Origin: Chloroflexota bacterium
GTDB lineage: Bacteria > Chloroflexota > Dehalococcoidia > Lucifugimonadales > UBA3495
Direction of reading: 5' to 3'
Assembly: GCA_027624135.1 (NCBI GenBank)
Contig: JAQBXL010000014.1
Coordinates: 1 to 39,264, forward strand
DNA: 39,264 nt
How positions within the stretch are numbered: position 1 is the stretch's first letter; the number at the start of each line of letters is the position of its first letter. A model generated the notes under the pieces. That model worked only from the letters and a program-made list of their open reading frames with translations, was not told the DNA's origin and did no database searches. Below, in pieces: positions 23,178 through 32,029 of this stretch. Position numbers and translations under genes: made by a program.

Positions 23178-24608
23178 GTGACGATGCTGGATCTAATCAT
23201 CAAAGGTGGACAGGTTGTAACTCCCATGGGAGTAGGTGTGTGGGATGTTGCGGTGCAGGGTGAAAAGATCGTGGCGGTTGCGGCTCCAGGCGCATTGCCC
23301 GATGAAGCTGGCCGTGTGATCGACGCCACCGGCATGGTGGTAGTTCCCGGGGGCATCGAGCCCCATGCCCACATCTCTGCTCCCATCATGGGCCACGGCG
23401 ACCTCAAGACCGCCCCACCGGATCAGGTCAGCCGCGCCGCCCTGATCGGCGGCACGACCACATTGATGGACTTCGCCATTCAGTACCCCGGCATCGATAT
23501 CTCCCAGGCGATACAGGAGCGGACCTCGGTGTGGCAGGGTAATTCATATGCCGACTACGCCCATCATCTGATGCTCCTAGGCGCCATCCCTCCGGAGATA
23601 CTCGGTTCTTTGCACGAGGCCGTGGAGGATGGGTTCCCCAGCTTCAAGATATTCACCACCAATATTCGGCCACCAGCCACTACCGGCGAACCGCGCATGG
23701 TCGGGACCGGTCACCTCCACGACTTGATGGAGGAGATTCAACGGATGAGCGCCATGCTGTTGGTCCACGCCGAAGATGACGATATGGTGCAGCACATGTA
23801 CCAGAAGCTGGCCCGCGAAGAGCGGACCGAGTGGCACAACATGCATCTGGTCCACAGCGCCGAGTCTGAAGACGTGTCATTCCGGCGCGTGCTCCGGGTT
23901 GCGGAATGGACCGGCGCTCCGGTCTACTTCGTCCACGTCAGCGCCACCCAGGGCCTGCAAGCGATCCTGGAAGCGCGATCCAACGGACGGCCGGTTTACG
24001 GTGAGACCCTCCACAACTACTGCTGCTTCAGTTCCGACAATTATAAAGAAGAGAATGGCATGAAGTACCACACCTACCCTTCCTTGAAGTCGGAGGATGA
24101 CCGCCAGTCTCTGTGGGACGGCATAGTGAACAACGGACTGAGCACCATGGCCACCGACGAATACTGCACGTCGTGGGAAACGAAGATCTCTGGCCGAACT
24201 GTCTCGGACGTGACCGGCGGACATAACGGAGCCGAAGCCCGGATGGGCGTGACCTATAGCGAAGGCGTTTCCCGCCGGGGCATGTCCCTCCAGCGGTTCG
24301 TGGACGTTTCTTCGGCCAACGCCGCCAAGATCATGGGTTTGTATCCTCGGAAGGGCGTCTTGGCCCCCGGCAGCGACGCCGACATCACGTTGATCGACAC
24401 CAATTTCAAGCGCAAGCTCACCATCGATGATTTCCATATCACCGACTACAGCATCTGGGAGGGTTTCGAGGCTGACGGCTGGCCTGTGACCACTATTCTC
24501 AGAGGGAACGTGGTGGTGGACAATCGGGAGTTCAAGGCTGCGCCAGGCAGCGGCAAGTTCATCCCGCGCAAGATTGACGTGGCAATAACCGACCGCCCCC
24601 GAGCCTAA
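23178..24608 (+). CDS. Dihydropyrimidinase/hydantoinase-like amidohydrolase
   Basis: GGIEPHAHIS, GGTTTLMDFA, SFKIFTTN (carboxy-Lys position), VHAEDDD, FVHVSA, ATDEYC. Confidence 0.88.
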   Translation: MTMLDLIIKGGQVVTPMGVGVWDVAVQGEKIVAVAAPGALPDEAGRVIDATGMVVVPGGIEPHAHISAPIMGHGDLKTAPPDQVSRAALIGGTTTLMDFAIQYPGIDISQAIQERTSVWQGNSYADYAHHLMLLGAIPPEILGSLHEAVEDGFPSFKIFTTNIRPPATTGEPRMVGTGHLHDLMEEIQRMSAMLLVHAEDDDMVQHMYQKLAREERTEWHNMHLVHSAESEDVSFRRVLRVAEWTGAPVYFVHVSATQGLQAILEARSNGRPVYGETLHNYCCFSSDNYKEENGMKYHTYPSLKSEDDRQSLWDGIVNNGLSTMATDEYCTSWETKISGRTVSDVTGGHNGAEARMGVTYSEGVSRRGMSLQRFVDVSSANAAKIMGLYPRKGVLAPGSDADITLIDTNFKRKLTIDDFHITDYSIWEGFEADGWPVTTILRGNVVVDNREFKAAPGSGKFIPRKIDVAITDRPRA

Positions 24609-24668
24609 CCGGCGCAGCCGGGATTTCGTGGGCACGGCCGGGTTTCCACCGGCGCAGCCGGGTTTCCT
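24609..24668. repeat. 20-bp tandem repeat x3 directly after the amidohydrolase stop codon
   Basis: CCGGCGCAGCCGGGATTTCG/TGGGCACGGCCGGGTTTCCA/CCGGCGCAGCCGGGTTTCCT. Confidence 0.85.
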
Positions 24669-24731
24669 TAGGAAGTTATTTGGGCGAGACGATTAAGAGA
24701 ATCGCAAATCGATTGGCCAGGAGTCGGTATT

Positions 24732-25190
24732 ATGACCACATCTGAATCCAAAACTGAGGCCATGCGGGAGAGGCTCCGAGGATTAATTCCTGAAGGTGGG
24801 AAGGACGGCCCCACCCAAGGCGTGAACCACATCGCCGTGTTCGCAAAGGACTTAGAAGCGACCGCCAAGTTCTACTCGGAGATTATGGATATGCCGGTGA
24901 TCCGGGTTTCCGCCAACCGGGACGCGGCTGAGTCGACTCACATGAATGTGGCGATCGGAAATGGCATGTCCCTGGCATTCTTCGATTTCCCCCACGTGCC
25001 GCGCTTGCAAAGGAAGGCGCCGGAGGGTGTGGGCAACGTGATGCACATCGCCCTGCCCATCGCCAAGGGAATCTTCCAAGACCTAAAGGGGCGGATGGAC
25101 AAGAACAAGGTCAAATACCAAGAGGTGGGTGGGTCGCTTTACGTTAAAGACCCCAACGGCTTGGCCATCGAGTTGATGCCTTACGATTAG
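24732..25190 (+). CDS. VOC (glyoxalase/bleomycin resistance) family protein
   Basis: VNHIAVFAKDLEATAKFYSEIMDMPV ... YVKDPNGLAIELMPYD. Confidence 0.88.
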   Translation: MTTSESKTEAMRERLRGLIPEGGKDGPTQGVNHIAVFAKDLEATAKFYSEIMDMPVIRVSANRDAAESTHMNVAIGNGMSLAFFDFPHVPRLQRKAPEGVGNVMHIALPIAKGIFQDLKGRMDKNKVKYQEVGGSLYVKDPNGLAIELMPYD

Positions 25191-25224
25191 TTCTGGGGCG
25201 TCCAATATTCCGGTCAATAAAAGA

Positions 25225-25255
25225 GGGAGTCCCGATTAATCGGGACTCCCCCTTT
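25225..25255 (+). terminator. Rho-independent-like terminator after the VOC gene
   Basis: 26-bp perfect palindrome GGGAGTCCCGATTAATCGGGACTCCC followed by CCTTT. Confidence 0.7.
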
Positions 25256-25292
25256 GGTATGTATGGTTGATTCTCCGCGAGAGGGAGTTTCG

Positions 25293-25435
25293 TCGATACT
25301 GTCATTCTGAGGAGTCCTTCCGCGGAAGGACGACGAAGAATCTCTTTTCTTCTGGGAGATGACGCGTCAGGCACATCGAGACCCCTCGATACTCCTTCTG
25401 CGGAAGGACGGCGTGACAGCGAGGAGGAGTACGAC
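25293..25435. repeat. Compound REP/MITE-like palindromic repeat
   Basis: TCGATACTGTCATTCTGAGGAGTCCTTCCGCGGAAGGACGACGAAGAATCTC plus a second module TCGATACTCCTTCTGCGGAAGGACGGCG; 18-bp palindrome GTCCTTCCGCGGAAGGAC at 25314-25331. Confidence 0.75.
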
Positions 25436-25454
25436 GGGGCGCTACCCAACAACC

Positions 25455-26648
25455 CTATCCGGTGAACGTGCCGATGCGATTTAAGATGTTTGCCAGTTCG
25501 GCGATTCCATCGCGGATCGTCTCCGGCGTTGGGTGGCCGAAGCAGAGCCGCACATAGTTGGACCCCTCTCCGGTTGGCGAGAACTGGGAACCGTTGTAAT
25601 AGCTGACTCCCTCGTTAAACACCTGCTCCTGAACTGCGGCCAGGTTGGTGCCTTCGGGAAACTTGACCCAGATGTAGAGTCCGCCCTGGGGAACGGTCCA
25701 ACTTACGGAGTCTCCGAAGTTCTCGCCCAGAGCCGCCAGCATAGCGTCCCGCTTTACCATTAGCGCTTCGTTCTGCAATTCGATATGGGCGTCTAAGCCG
25801 CCTTTCATCAGTTCTGCGACTGCAAGAGCGGTAAACTGACTGACTGCGCCGCCCGACTTGAAACCCCAAGCCCGGCTGAGAACCTCTTGCGGCGCCACCA
25901 TGTAGCCCATGCGCATGCCGGGGGCGATGATCTTGGAGAATGATCCGACGTAAACCACCCGCCCGGTGTCATCCAGAGAGTGAAATGATGTAACGTCTTC
26001 GCCCTCGAAACGAAGGTCGGCGTAGCAGTCGTCCTCGAAAACCGGGACGCTGTGCTTGCCCGTGACTTCCAGCACTTGTTTCCGGCGTTCCAAGCTCATG
26101 GTCCAGCCCATTGGGTTCTGAAATGCAGGGATGGTATAGAGGTATTTGACCTTCTTCCCTTTGGCGGTCTGCTCTGTGATTACCGAGTCCAGGTCGCTGG
26201 GGATGATCCCGTCGTCGTCGCATCTGACGGCAACGATGTCGGCCCCGTAGCGGCGCATCTGGTTCATGGTCCCCAGATAGACAAACTCTTCGACAAGCAC
26301 AACGTCGCCGGGGTCGGTCATGGCTTGGATAAGGATACCGATGGCCTCACCCGAGCCAGAGGTGAGGACCACGTCGTCTACCCCTACCTTCATATTTCGT
26401 TCTCGGGCCAGTTTTTCTGCCACCAACCGGCGCAACTCCGGGTAACCCGCGGCGGTCGAGTAGTAGGCTAGGTCGCGGCCTTCCTGCTCAAACCCGCTCT
26501 TCATGGAGTCGATCAACTCGTCCAGGGGCAGGGTATCGGGGTCTGGGTAGGCCACGGCAAAGTCATATTTAGAATGCCGGACCGTTCCAATAGGTGTGTC
26601 CCGTGACGTCTTGGAGAAGATGCTGTCGTAGTTGAACTTTTCGGCCAT
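25455..26648 (-). CDS. PLP-dependent aminotransferase (class I/II, 2-aminoadipate transaminase/MocR-like)
   Basis: LTSGSGEAIGIL, FEDDCYADLRF, VGSFSKIIAPGMRMGY with PLP Lys. Confidence 0.9.
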   Translation of the reverse strand: MAEKFNYDSIFSKTSRDTPIGTVRHSKYDFAVAYPDPDTLPLDELIDSMKSGFEQEGRDLAYYSTAAGYPELRRLVAEKLARERNMKVGVDDVVLTSGSGEAIGILIQAMTDPGDVVLVEEFVYLGTMNQMRRYGADIVAVRCDDDGIIPSDLDSVITEQTAKGKKVKYLYTIPAFQNPMGWTMSLERRKQVLEVTGKHSVPVFEDDCYADLRFEGEDVTSFHSLDDTGRVVYVGSFSKIIAPGMRMGYMVAPQEVLSRAWGFKSGGAVSQFTALAVAELMKGGLDAHIELQNEALMVKRDAMLAALGENFGDSVSWTVPQGGLYIWVKFPEGTNLAAVQEQVFNEGVSYYNGSQFSPTGEGSNYVRLCFGHPTPETIRDGIAELANILNRIGTFTG

Positions 26649-26701
26649 GTGTTACCTCTGGTTTTCTGAAGATAAGCGGAACGGGAACGGTCTATCCAGT
26701 C

Positions 26702-27037
26702 TCAGTACAACTCCGAGTCGTCGAAGAACGGTTTGTTGGCGTCGGGGCTTTCTCGGCCTAGTAGACGGTCAGTGTAAAGCAGGGCGGCCCGGTTCCAGAG
26801 AACCAATATCGCGCGGTCCACCAGATTCTGGGGTAGGCTGATTCGCCTTCCGTGCTTGGCCTCCATCCACCCGGCGTGACCGATCGCGAAGTATTCTTCC
26901 ATGAACGGTGTGGGTTCAGCTTCGGCGGAGGCAAACTCTAGTATCTCGCTTGGGACCTGGGCGCAGGTAATCTCGGGCTGCTCCCCCGCCATCTTAAGGT
27001 AGTTGGCAACTGTTTCTTGGCTCATCGGTTCAGCCAT
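26702..27037 (-). CDS. Uncharacterized 111-aa protein
   Basis: Strong ORF on the same strand as its neighbours, non-random composition; no family recognised. Confidence 0.55.
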   Translation of the reverse strand: MAEPMSQETVANYLKMAGEQPEITCAQVPSEILEFASAEAEPTPFMEEYFAIGHAGWMEAKHGRRISLPQNLVDRAILVLWNRAALLYTDRLLGRESPDANKPFFDDSELY

Positions 27038-27124
27038 GATGCATCCGATGCGGCTGAGGGCAGCAGTGGGAGATTTGATGCGATCTGATCATAGGTCCAA
27101 GTGTCTTGGCTGGGTCTAAAAATA

Positions 27125-27158
27125 CCCTTGGCGGAGACCATTACGGCTCCGCCAAGGG
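27125..27158 (-). terminator. Strong hairpin between the NHL gene and the 111-aa ORF
   Basis: CCCTTGGCGGAG...CTCCGCCAAGGG, 12-bp perfect stem. Confidence 0.6.
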
Positions 27159-27224
27159 CTGATTTCCAATGGGTATCTTGATCGACGTCCTAGTGGCCGA
27201 AGCCCGAGGATCAGCGGCCAGGAA

Positions 27225-28289
27225 TCAGAGATTGAGCTGCGGGACCATGTAGCCCGATTGCTTCTTGTAGATCTGCAGACGGCTGCGTTGGGTGTCCGCG
27301 ACCATCAGTCGATTGTTGGCTGTGTCCCATTCCACTGCGGTGGGCTGGGCGAAGGTCCATTCCGGCTCGGTGGAGTGGACTTCCCGGCGGCGCTTCGCGT
27401 AGTCGGCGTTGGCGTTGACGGTCATCTGCGCCCACTGAGACAGTTGCTGGGCATCACCGACCAAAGAGGTCAAGAACTGGCCTTTTGCGGTGAAGATGTG
27501 TACCCGGCCCCGGTCCCAGGCATTCTTGCTCCAGTCGCAAACGTAGATGTCGCCATCGGGGTCGACGGCCACATCCGTGGGATTGGTCAGGTCGCCGCGT
27601 TTGTTGCCGGGACGGCCGATCTGAGCTTCAAACTTGCCGTCGGCCGAGAACTTCTGGACCCGGTGGTTATTGAAGTCGGCAACGTAAACCTTGCCGTCCT
27701 TATCGACAGTCAGACCCCAAGGAGCGTCGAACTGCCCTTCCGTTACGCCCTTGCTTCCGAAGGCGCTGATGAAGGCCCCGTCATTCTTGAACAACCGAAC
27801 CTGATGGCTGCGGCTGTCGCTGACGTAGATGGTGCCGTCGGGGGCGATGGCTATTCCAGCAGCGCCGTTGGTCTCCCCGTCGCCAGGCTGAACGGTGTTA
27901 AAGGCGCGGATATAGCCGCCCTCTTTGTCGAACACGGTGACCCGGTTCAACCACTCGTCGGTTACGAATACCTGACCCTGGTCGTCATTAGCGATACCGG
28001 CGGGCCAGATCAACTGACCGTCGCCGTTGCCGTACCGGCTGAATTCGCCCAGGAATTCTTCTTCGCCCCACTCGGCGCCGATGGTGATCTTGGAGATCCG
28101 TTGGCCCACGCCGGTGCGGTTCCAGCCAACGTTGCTGATGGTCTCGCTGCCGCGATTCGCGATATAGATAGTGCCGTCGGCGGCGAAGGTCATGGAGACG
28201 GGCCAGTTAAAGCCCATTCCGCTCTGAGCGCCGCGGCCAACGTTGTGGCTATAGTCGTAAGTGCGTCCGGCCACTGTTTCCGTAAGCAT
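27225..28289 (-). CDS. NHL-repeat beta-propeller protein
   Basis: Repeated units such as FDAPWGLTVDKDGKVYVADFNNHRVQKFSADGKF and LTNPTDVAVDPDGDIYVCDW. Confidence 0.9.
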   Translation of the reverse strand: MLTETVAGRTYDYSHNVGRGAQSGMGFNWPVSMTFAADGTIYIANRGSETISNVGWNRTGVGQRISKITIGAEWGEEEFLGEFSRYGNGDGQLIWPAGIANDDQGQVFVTDEWLNRVTVFDKEGGYIRAFNTVQPGDGETNGAAGIAIAPDGTIYVSDSRSHQVRLFKNDGAFISAFGSKGVTEGQFDAPWGLTVDKDGKVYVADFNNHRVQKFSADGKFEAQIGRPGNKRGDLTNPTDVAVDPDGDIYVCDWSKNAWDRGRVHIFTAKGQFLTSLVGDAQQLSQWAQMTVNANADYAKRRREVHSTEPEWTFAQPTAVEWDTANNRLMVADTQRSRLQIYKKQSGYMVPQLNL

Positions 28290-28357
28290 TGATTTCCTCC
28301 GTATATGACGCCCGGTGTAAACGGCCCTTATTAGATCGTTGGCCGGTGCGTCTTGAT

Positions 28358-28383
28358 TACGGGCGGCGCATGCGCCGCCCGTA
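28358..28383. terminator. 26-bp perfect palindrome between DUF1501 and NHL genes
   Basis: TACGGGCGGCGCATGCGCCGCCCGTA; could be a terminator or processing hairpin. Confidence 0.6.
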
Positions 28384-28437
28384 TGAAATTCGCGTAATTG
28401 ACTGGCCCGGTAAAGGGTCCGCCATTCGCCGGATCGC

Positions 28438-29568
28438 CTAGGCGAAGATGGGAAGTTTTTCGAACTGCCCGTCTACGATGGGCTTGCCGTCCAGGCCCAT
28501 CCAGTCTTCGACGATGGTGGTGTACAGGCCGCGGAAGTCGTAGTTGGGTACAACGTCGCCCTGTTCCAGGTCCTTGGCTTCCATGGACGGGAACTCGCTG
28601 TATTGTCCGCCCTTGACGGCGTCGCCAAACATGAAGGAGGCTCCGCCAGCGCCGTGGTCGGTGCCGGAACCATTATCATGGGTCCGCCGACCGAACTCGG
28701 TGAACATCAGGACAGAGACGTTGTCGCTGGCATCATGCTCGCGGAGGTCGTCCAAGAAGGCGGATAAGCCTTCGGAAACGTCCTTCCACAGCTTGTCCGC
28801 CATTCCATTCTGGTTGGAGTGGCTATCGAAGCTGCCGTGATCAACGTAGAAGATGCGGGTGCCGAAGTTGGCCATGTGCACCTGGGCGATGCCCTTCAAC
28901 TTCTTGGCGATGGGAGTGTCGGGATACTCAACGGTGGAGGAGTACATCCCAGGCGCTTTGTTCAAGATGTCGGCGCCTTCCAGGGTGTCCAAGCCGGTCT
29001 GGCCCATGTAGTCCATGACGGCGCTGCTGCCGATGGCCGGTGAGTACATCCGGGCGAAGCGGTCCAGAATCTTGTTCCGCTGTTCCTTCTCGGTGATACC
29101 GGGCAGCAGGCCGTAATTGTCGAGGTCGTCAACGACCGCCACTGGTGTTCCCGTCAGGGTGAGCGCCCGGAACAACGAAGGTCCGAAGCTAACCGTGGTC
29201 AGGACATTCTCTTTCCCAGGGTCGAGGTCGCGAGTAGCGCGGCCCAACCAACCCTCGGTTCCCAACTGGATGGGCTCGCAGGTGTGCCAGATGTCCATCG
29301 AGCGGAAGTGGGAGCGAGGAGATTTCGGATAGCCGATGCCATGAATGATGGCCATATCTCCTCGGTCATAGACTTTCTTTAGAGGCCCCATCTCAGGATG
29401 GAAGCCAATCTTGTCGTCGACCTTGATGATGCGGTCTTCGGCGATTCCCACAGTGGGGCGGGCGTCCCGGTAGATCGGGTTGGCGTAGGGAATAACTGTG
29501 TTCAGGTAGTCATTGCCCCCCGACAACTGGAATACAACCAGAACCGGGTCTTTCTTCGTGCTAGTCAT
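28438..29568 (-). CDS. DUF1501 family protein
   Basis: VLVVFQLSGGNDYLNTVIPY, HGIGYPKSPRSHFRSMDIWHT, FTEFGRRTHDNGSGTDHGAGGASFMFG. Confidence 0.92.
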   Translation of the reverse strand: MTSTKKDPVLVVFQLSGGNDYLNTVIPYANPIYRDARPTVGIAEDRIIKVDDKIGFHPEMGPLKKVYDRGDMAIIHGIGYPKSPRSHFRSMDIWHTCEPIQLGTEGWLGRATRDLDPGKENVLTTVSFGPSLFRALTLTGTPVAVVDDLDNYGLLPGITEKEQRNKILDRFARMYSPAIGSSAVMDYMGQTGLDTLEGADILNKAPGMYSSTVEYPDTPIAKKLKGIAQVHMANFGTRIFYVDHGSFDSHSNQNGMADKLWKDVSEGLSAFLDDLREHDASDNVSVLMFTEFGRRTHDNGSGTDHGAGGASFMFGDAVKGGQYSEFPSMEAKDLEQGDVVPNYDFRGLYTTIVEDWMGLDGKPIVDGQFEKLPIFA

Positions 29569-29592
29569 TAGTTAGCTTTCCTCCAACGATTA

Positions 29593-29617
29593 AGGCGTAC
29601 TGGTTAGGCGTACTGGT
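29593..29617. repeat. 13-bp tandem duplication spanning the DUF1800 stop codon
   Basis: AGGCGTACTGGT at 29593 and 29606; stop complement TTA at 29604-29606. Confidence 0.75.
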
Positions 29618-31007
29618 ACTCGCGCAACGAGACGATCAATTGAAGCAACTCGGATACGCGAACCGTGGATCTTTCGATACTATCCGCAGAGTCCCAGGAG
29701 AAGTCTCCGCCCTCGGAGACGAACCCAACCAACTCGACGTGGCTCTCGGGATTAACTTCCAGGGGACCCATGAGGTCCAGAGCGCCGTTGACCACGCTCT
29801 CGGGTGAAGTGTCGCCCTGGGCGATCATCCGGTCGACCATGTTCCGGATTCCTGGGCGGGAAACGTCACCGACCAATTCTGCAGTGAAGTTAACGCGGCG
29901 CATCAGGGAGCCGCTGTTGATCCACTCAGCGCCGGTGTGCCATCCTTCCACGGAGGGCGGGTTGAGCAGGTCTTGGCCCATGTAGCTGGGCTGGCGGGAC
30001 AGATCGCCGATGCCGGGGGCGGGGAACTCAGCGCCGCCGACCAGCCGAAGAGTCCCAACCACTACCTCGGTGGGGTTCTTTAGCCGCTCATAGCGGGAGT
30101 TCTTGAAGAAATCAGAGTTGAACAGCACGCGGAGGGTGGTCCGCATGTCGTAGCCGTTGTTCATCAGCGTGTTGGCCAACAGGTCAACGGCTTCCGGGTC
30201 GCGGGGCGGGGTCACCGACCAAGCGGGAACCTGGGCCTCGTCGGCCACGAAGTAGTTGTAAAGGTGACGGGCGATGAATCTGGCGCAGGCCGGGTCTTCG
30301 GTGATGAATCGAATGATGTCGTCACCGTTGAAGTTGCCGGTGTGGTTCAGGAAGGTCTTGTCGGTATCGTCGTGGTCTTCCTCTTTGTACTGGAAGAACC
30401 AGTCGTGGCGGCCGATGGGACCCCGGGGCAGCTTGGGCTGGATGGTCCAGCCGGTGAACGACCGGGAGCAGTCCCGGACATCGTCTTCGGTGTAGTTGCC
30501 AACGCCCATGCTGAAGAGTTCCAGCAACTCGCGGCCCCAGTTCTCGTTGACCGCGTCGGCGTGGTTGTCGTTGTTGTCCAGCCAGTAGATCAGGGCCGGG
30601 TCTTGGGCCATTTCAAGGAGCAGTTCGCGGAAGTCGCCCATGCCCTTCTGGCGGAACTTGACGATCATGTCCATCACGTCGTCATAGTGGTCCACCTTGG
30701 AGACGCCGGTGGCGAAGATGCCGTGCCAGAACAGGGACATCTTCTCTTCCAGGGGGCGCTTGGTGTTGACCAGGTCATGCAGCCATTCGGCGGCGCCCAT
30801 GCCAGGAAGGGTTCCGGGCCGCCAGGTCCACGGGTGGAACCGCATCATTTCGTTGCGGTCGAGTTCTTCCTGCTCGCTGGTGTTGAGCAGTTCTTCCACG
30901 GTGGCTTCATAGCCCTTGGCTACTCGAGCTTCTAATTCGTCCCTGGTAGCGCCAAATCCGGCGCGGCGCATGAGATGGGCCATCAAGGCGATATCCTGGT
31001 TACTCAT
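29604..31007 (-). CDS. DUF1800 family protein
   Basis: AHLMRRAGFGATRDELE, LFWHGIFATG, NENWGRELLELFSMGVGNYTEDDV. Confidence 0.93.
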   Translation of the reverse strand: MSNQDIALMAHLMRRAGFGATRDELEARVAKGYEATVEELLNTSEQEELDRNEMMRFHPWTWRPGTLPGMGAAEWLHDLVNTKRPLEEKMSLFWHGIFATGVSKVDHYDDVMDMIVKFRQKGMGDFRELLLEMAQDPALIYWLDNNDNHADAVNENWGRELLELFSMGVGNYTEDDVRDCSRSFTGWTIQPKLPRGPIGRHDWFFQYKEEDHDDTDKTFLNHTGNFNGDDIIRFITEDPACARFIARHLYNYFVADEAQVPAWSVTPPRDPEAVDLLANTLMNNGYDMRTTLRVLFNSDFFKNSRYERLKNPTEVVVGTLRLVGGAEFPAPGIGDLSRQPSYMGQDLLNPPSVEGWHTGAEWINSGSLMRRVNFTAELVGDVSRPGIRNMVDRMIAQGDTSPESVVNGALDLMGPLEVNPESHVELVGFVSEGGDFSWDSADSIERSTVRVSELLQLIVSLREYQYA

Positions 31008-31102
31008 ATTGCTTCTCCCAATTTACGGTCAGATGTACCGTTTTTATAGCCTGGATATAGAGTAAGTTCAAGGCGCACTGCGCCCTACAGTTCTAACCTC
31101 CT

Positions 31103-31132
31103 ATATTAGAGGTGGCTGGATTTCATTGTCAA
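31103..31132 (-). promoter_or_regulatory. Candidate sigma70 promoter for the DUF1800/DUF1501/NHL cluster
   Basis: Minus strand TTGACA, 18 nt, TAATAT, about 100 nt upstream of the DUF1800 ATG. Confidence 0.45.
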
Positions 31133-31279
31133 TAACTATCAAATAATCGTTTAAGACATGGCCATCAATATCAACTTGTGCCTAGGTTCCAATCAATTTG
31201 TGTCTGTATCCCGTCCGCGTTAAACTCCCCATCCTAGGGAAAAACGATCGAATTTGAAAATCGTTGTTGGAGGCGAATC

Positions 31280-32029
31280 ATGCGGTTGCAAGGGAAGGTT
31301 GCGTTGATCACCGGAGCTGCCCGTGGCCAAGGAGCTGCAGAAGCCCGTTTGTTTGCCCAAGAAGGCGCCAAAGTTGTGCTGGCCGACGTTCTAGACCAAG
31401 AGGGCACGGCAGTTGCCGCCGAGATCGCCGAGGCTGGAGGAGACGCGGTCTACGTGCACCTGGACGTGACCAACGAAGACGATTGGGACGCGGCGGTTCG
31501 GTCGGCGGTCTCCAGCTTCGAAAAGCTAGACATCCTGGTCAACAATGCAGGCATCTGGCGGAAGGGACACGTGCTTGAGACATCCTCCGAACAGTGGGAC
31601 GATCTGATGGGCGTGAACGCCAAGGGCGTGTTCTTGGGGACGAAAGCAGCCATACCCGAGATGAGGAAGGCCGGCGGCGGTTCCGTCATCAACATCTCAT
31701 CCACCGCCGGCCTGGTCGGAAGCCGCACCAGCGCCGCCTACAGCGCGTCCAAAGGAGCGGTCCGTCTCCTGACCAAATCAACTGCCATCCAGTACGCGGC
31801 AGAGGGAATCCGGGCCAATTCGATACACCCAGGGCCCATCGACACCGACATGGGAGACCAGGTTTGGCCCGATGCGGACAGTCGTGAATCGGCGGTGGGC
31901 CGGACCGCCCTCGCCAGGATCGGCACTGCCCAGGACATCGCCTACGGGGCCTTGTACCTAGCTTCCGACGAGTCGTCCTTCGTCACTGGCTCCGAGCTGG
32001 TGATCGACGGCGGATCAACCGCCCAGTAG
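31280..32029 (+). CDS. SDR family oxidoreductase
   Basis: ALITGAARGQGAAEARLFA, NNAG, INISSTAGLVG...YSASKGAV, ELVIDGGSTAQ. Confidence 0.93.
   Translation: MRLQGKVALITGAARGQGAAEARLFAQEGAKVVLADVLDQEGTAVAAEIAEAGGDAVYVHLDVTNEDDWDAAVRSAVSSFEKLDILVNNAGIWRKGHVLETSSEQWDDLMGVNAKGVFLGTKAAIPEMRKAGGGSVINISSTAGLVGSRTSAAYSASKGAVRLLTKSTAIQYAAEGIRANSIHPGPIDTDMGDQVWPDADSRESAVGRTALARIGTAQDIAYGALYLASDESSFVTGSELVIDGGSTAQ

Noticed and set aside
25144-25452. 102-aa minus ORF with repeated RRPSAEG
   Set aside because: Produced by the palindromic repeat element and overlaps the VOC gene end; not a plausible protein.
27258-28292. 344-aa plus-strand ORF
   Set aside because: Antisense to the NHL-repeat gene; low-complexity Val/Gly/Asp composition typical of a mirror ORF.
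30264-30935. 223-aa plus-strand ORF
   Set aside because: Antisense to DUF1800; compositionally biased with no motif.
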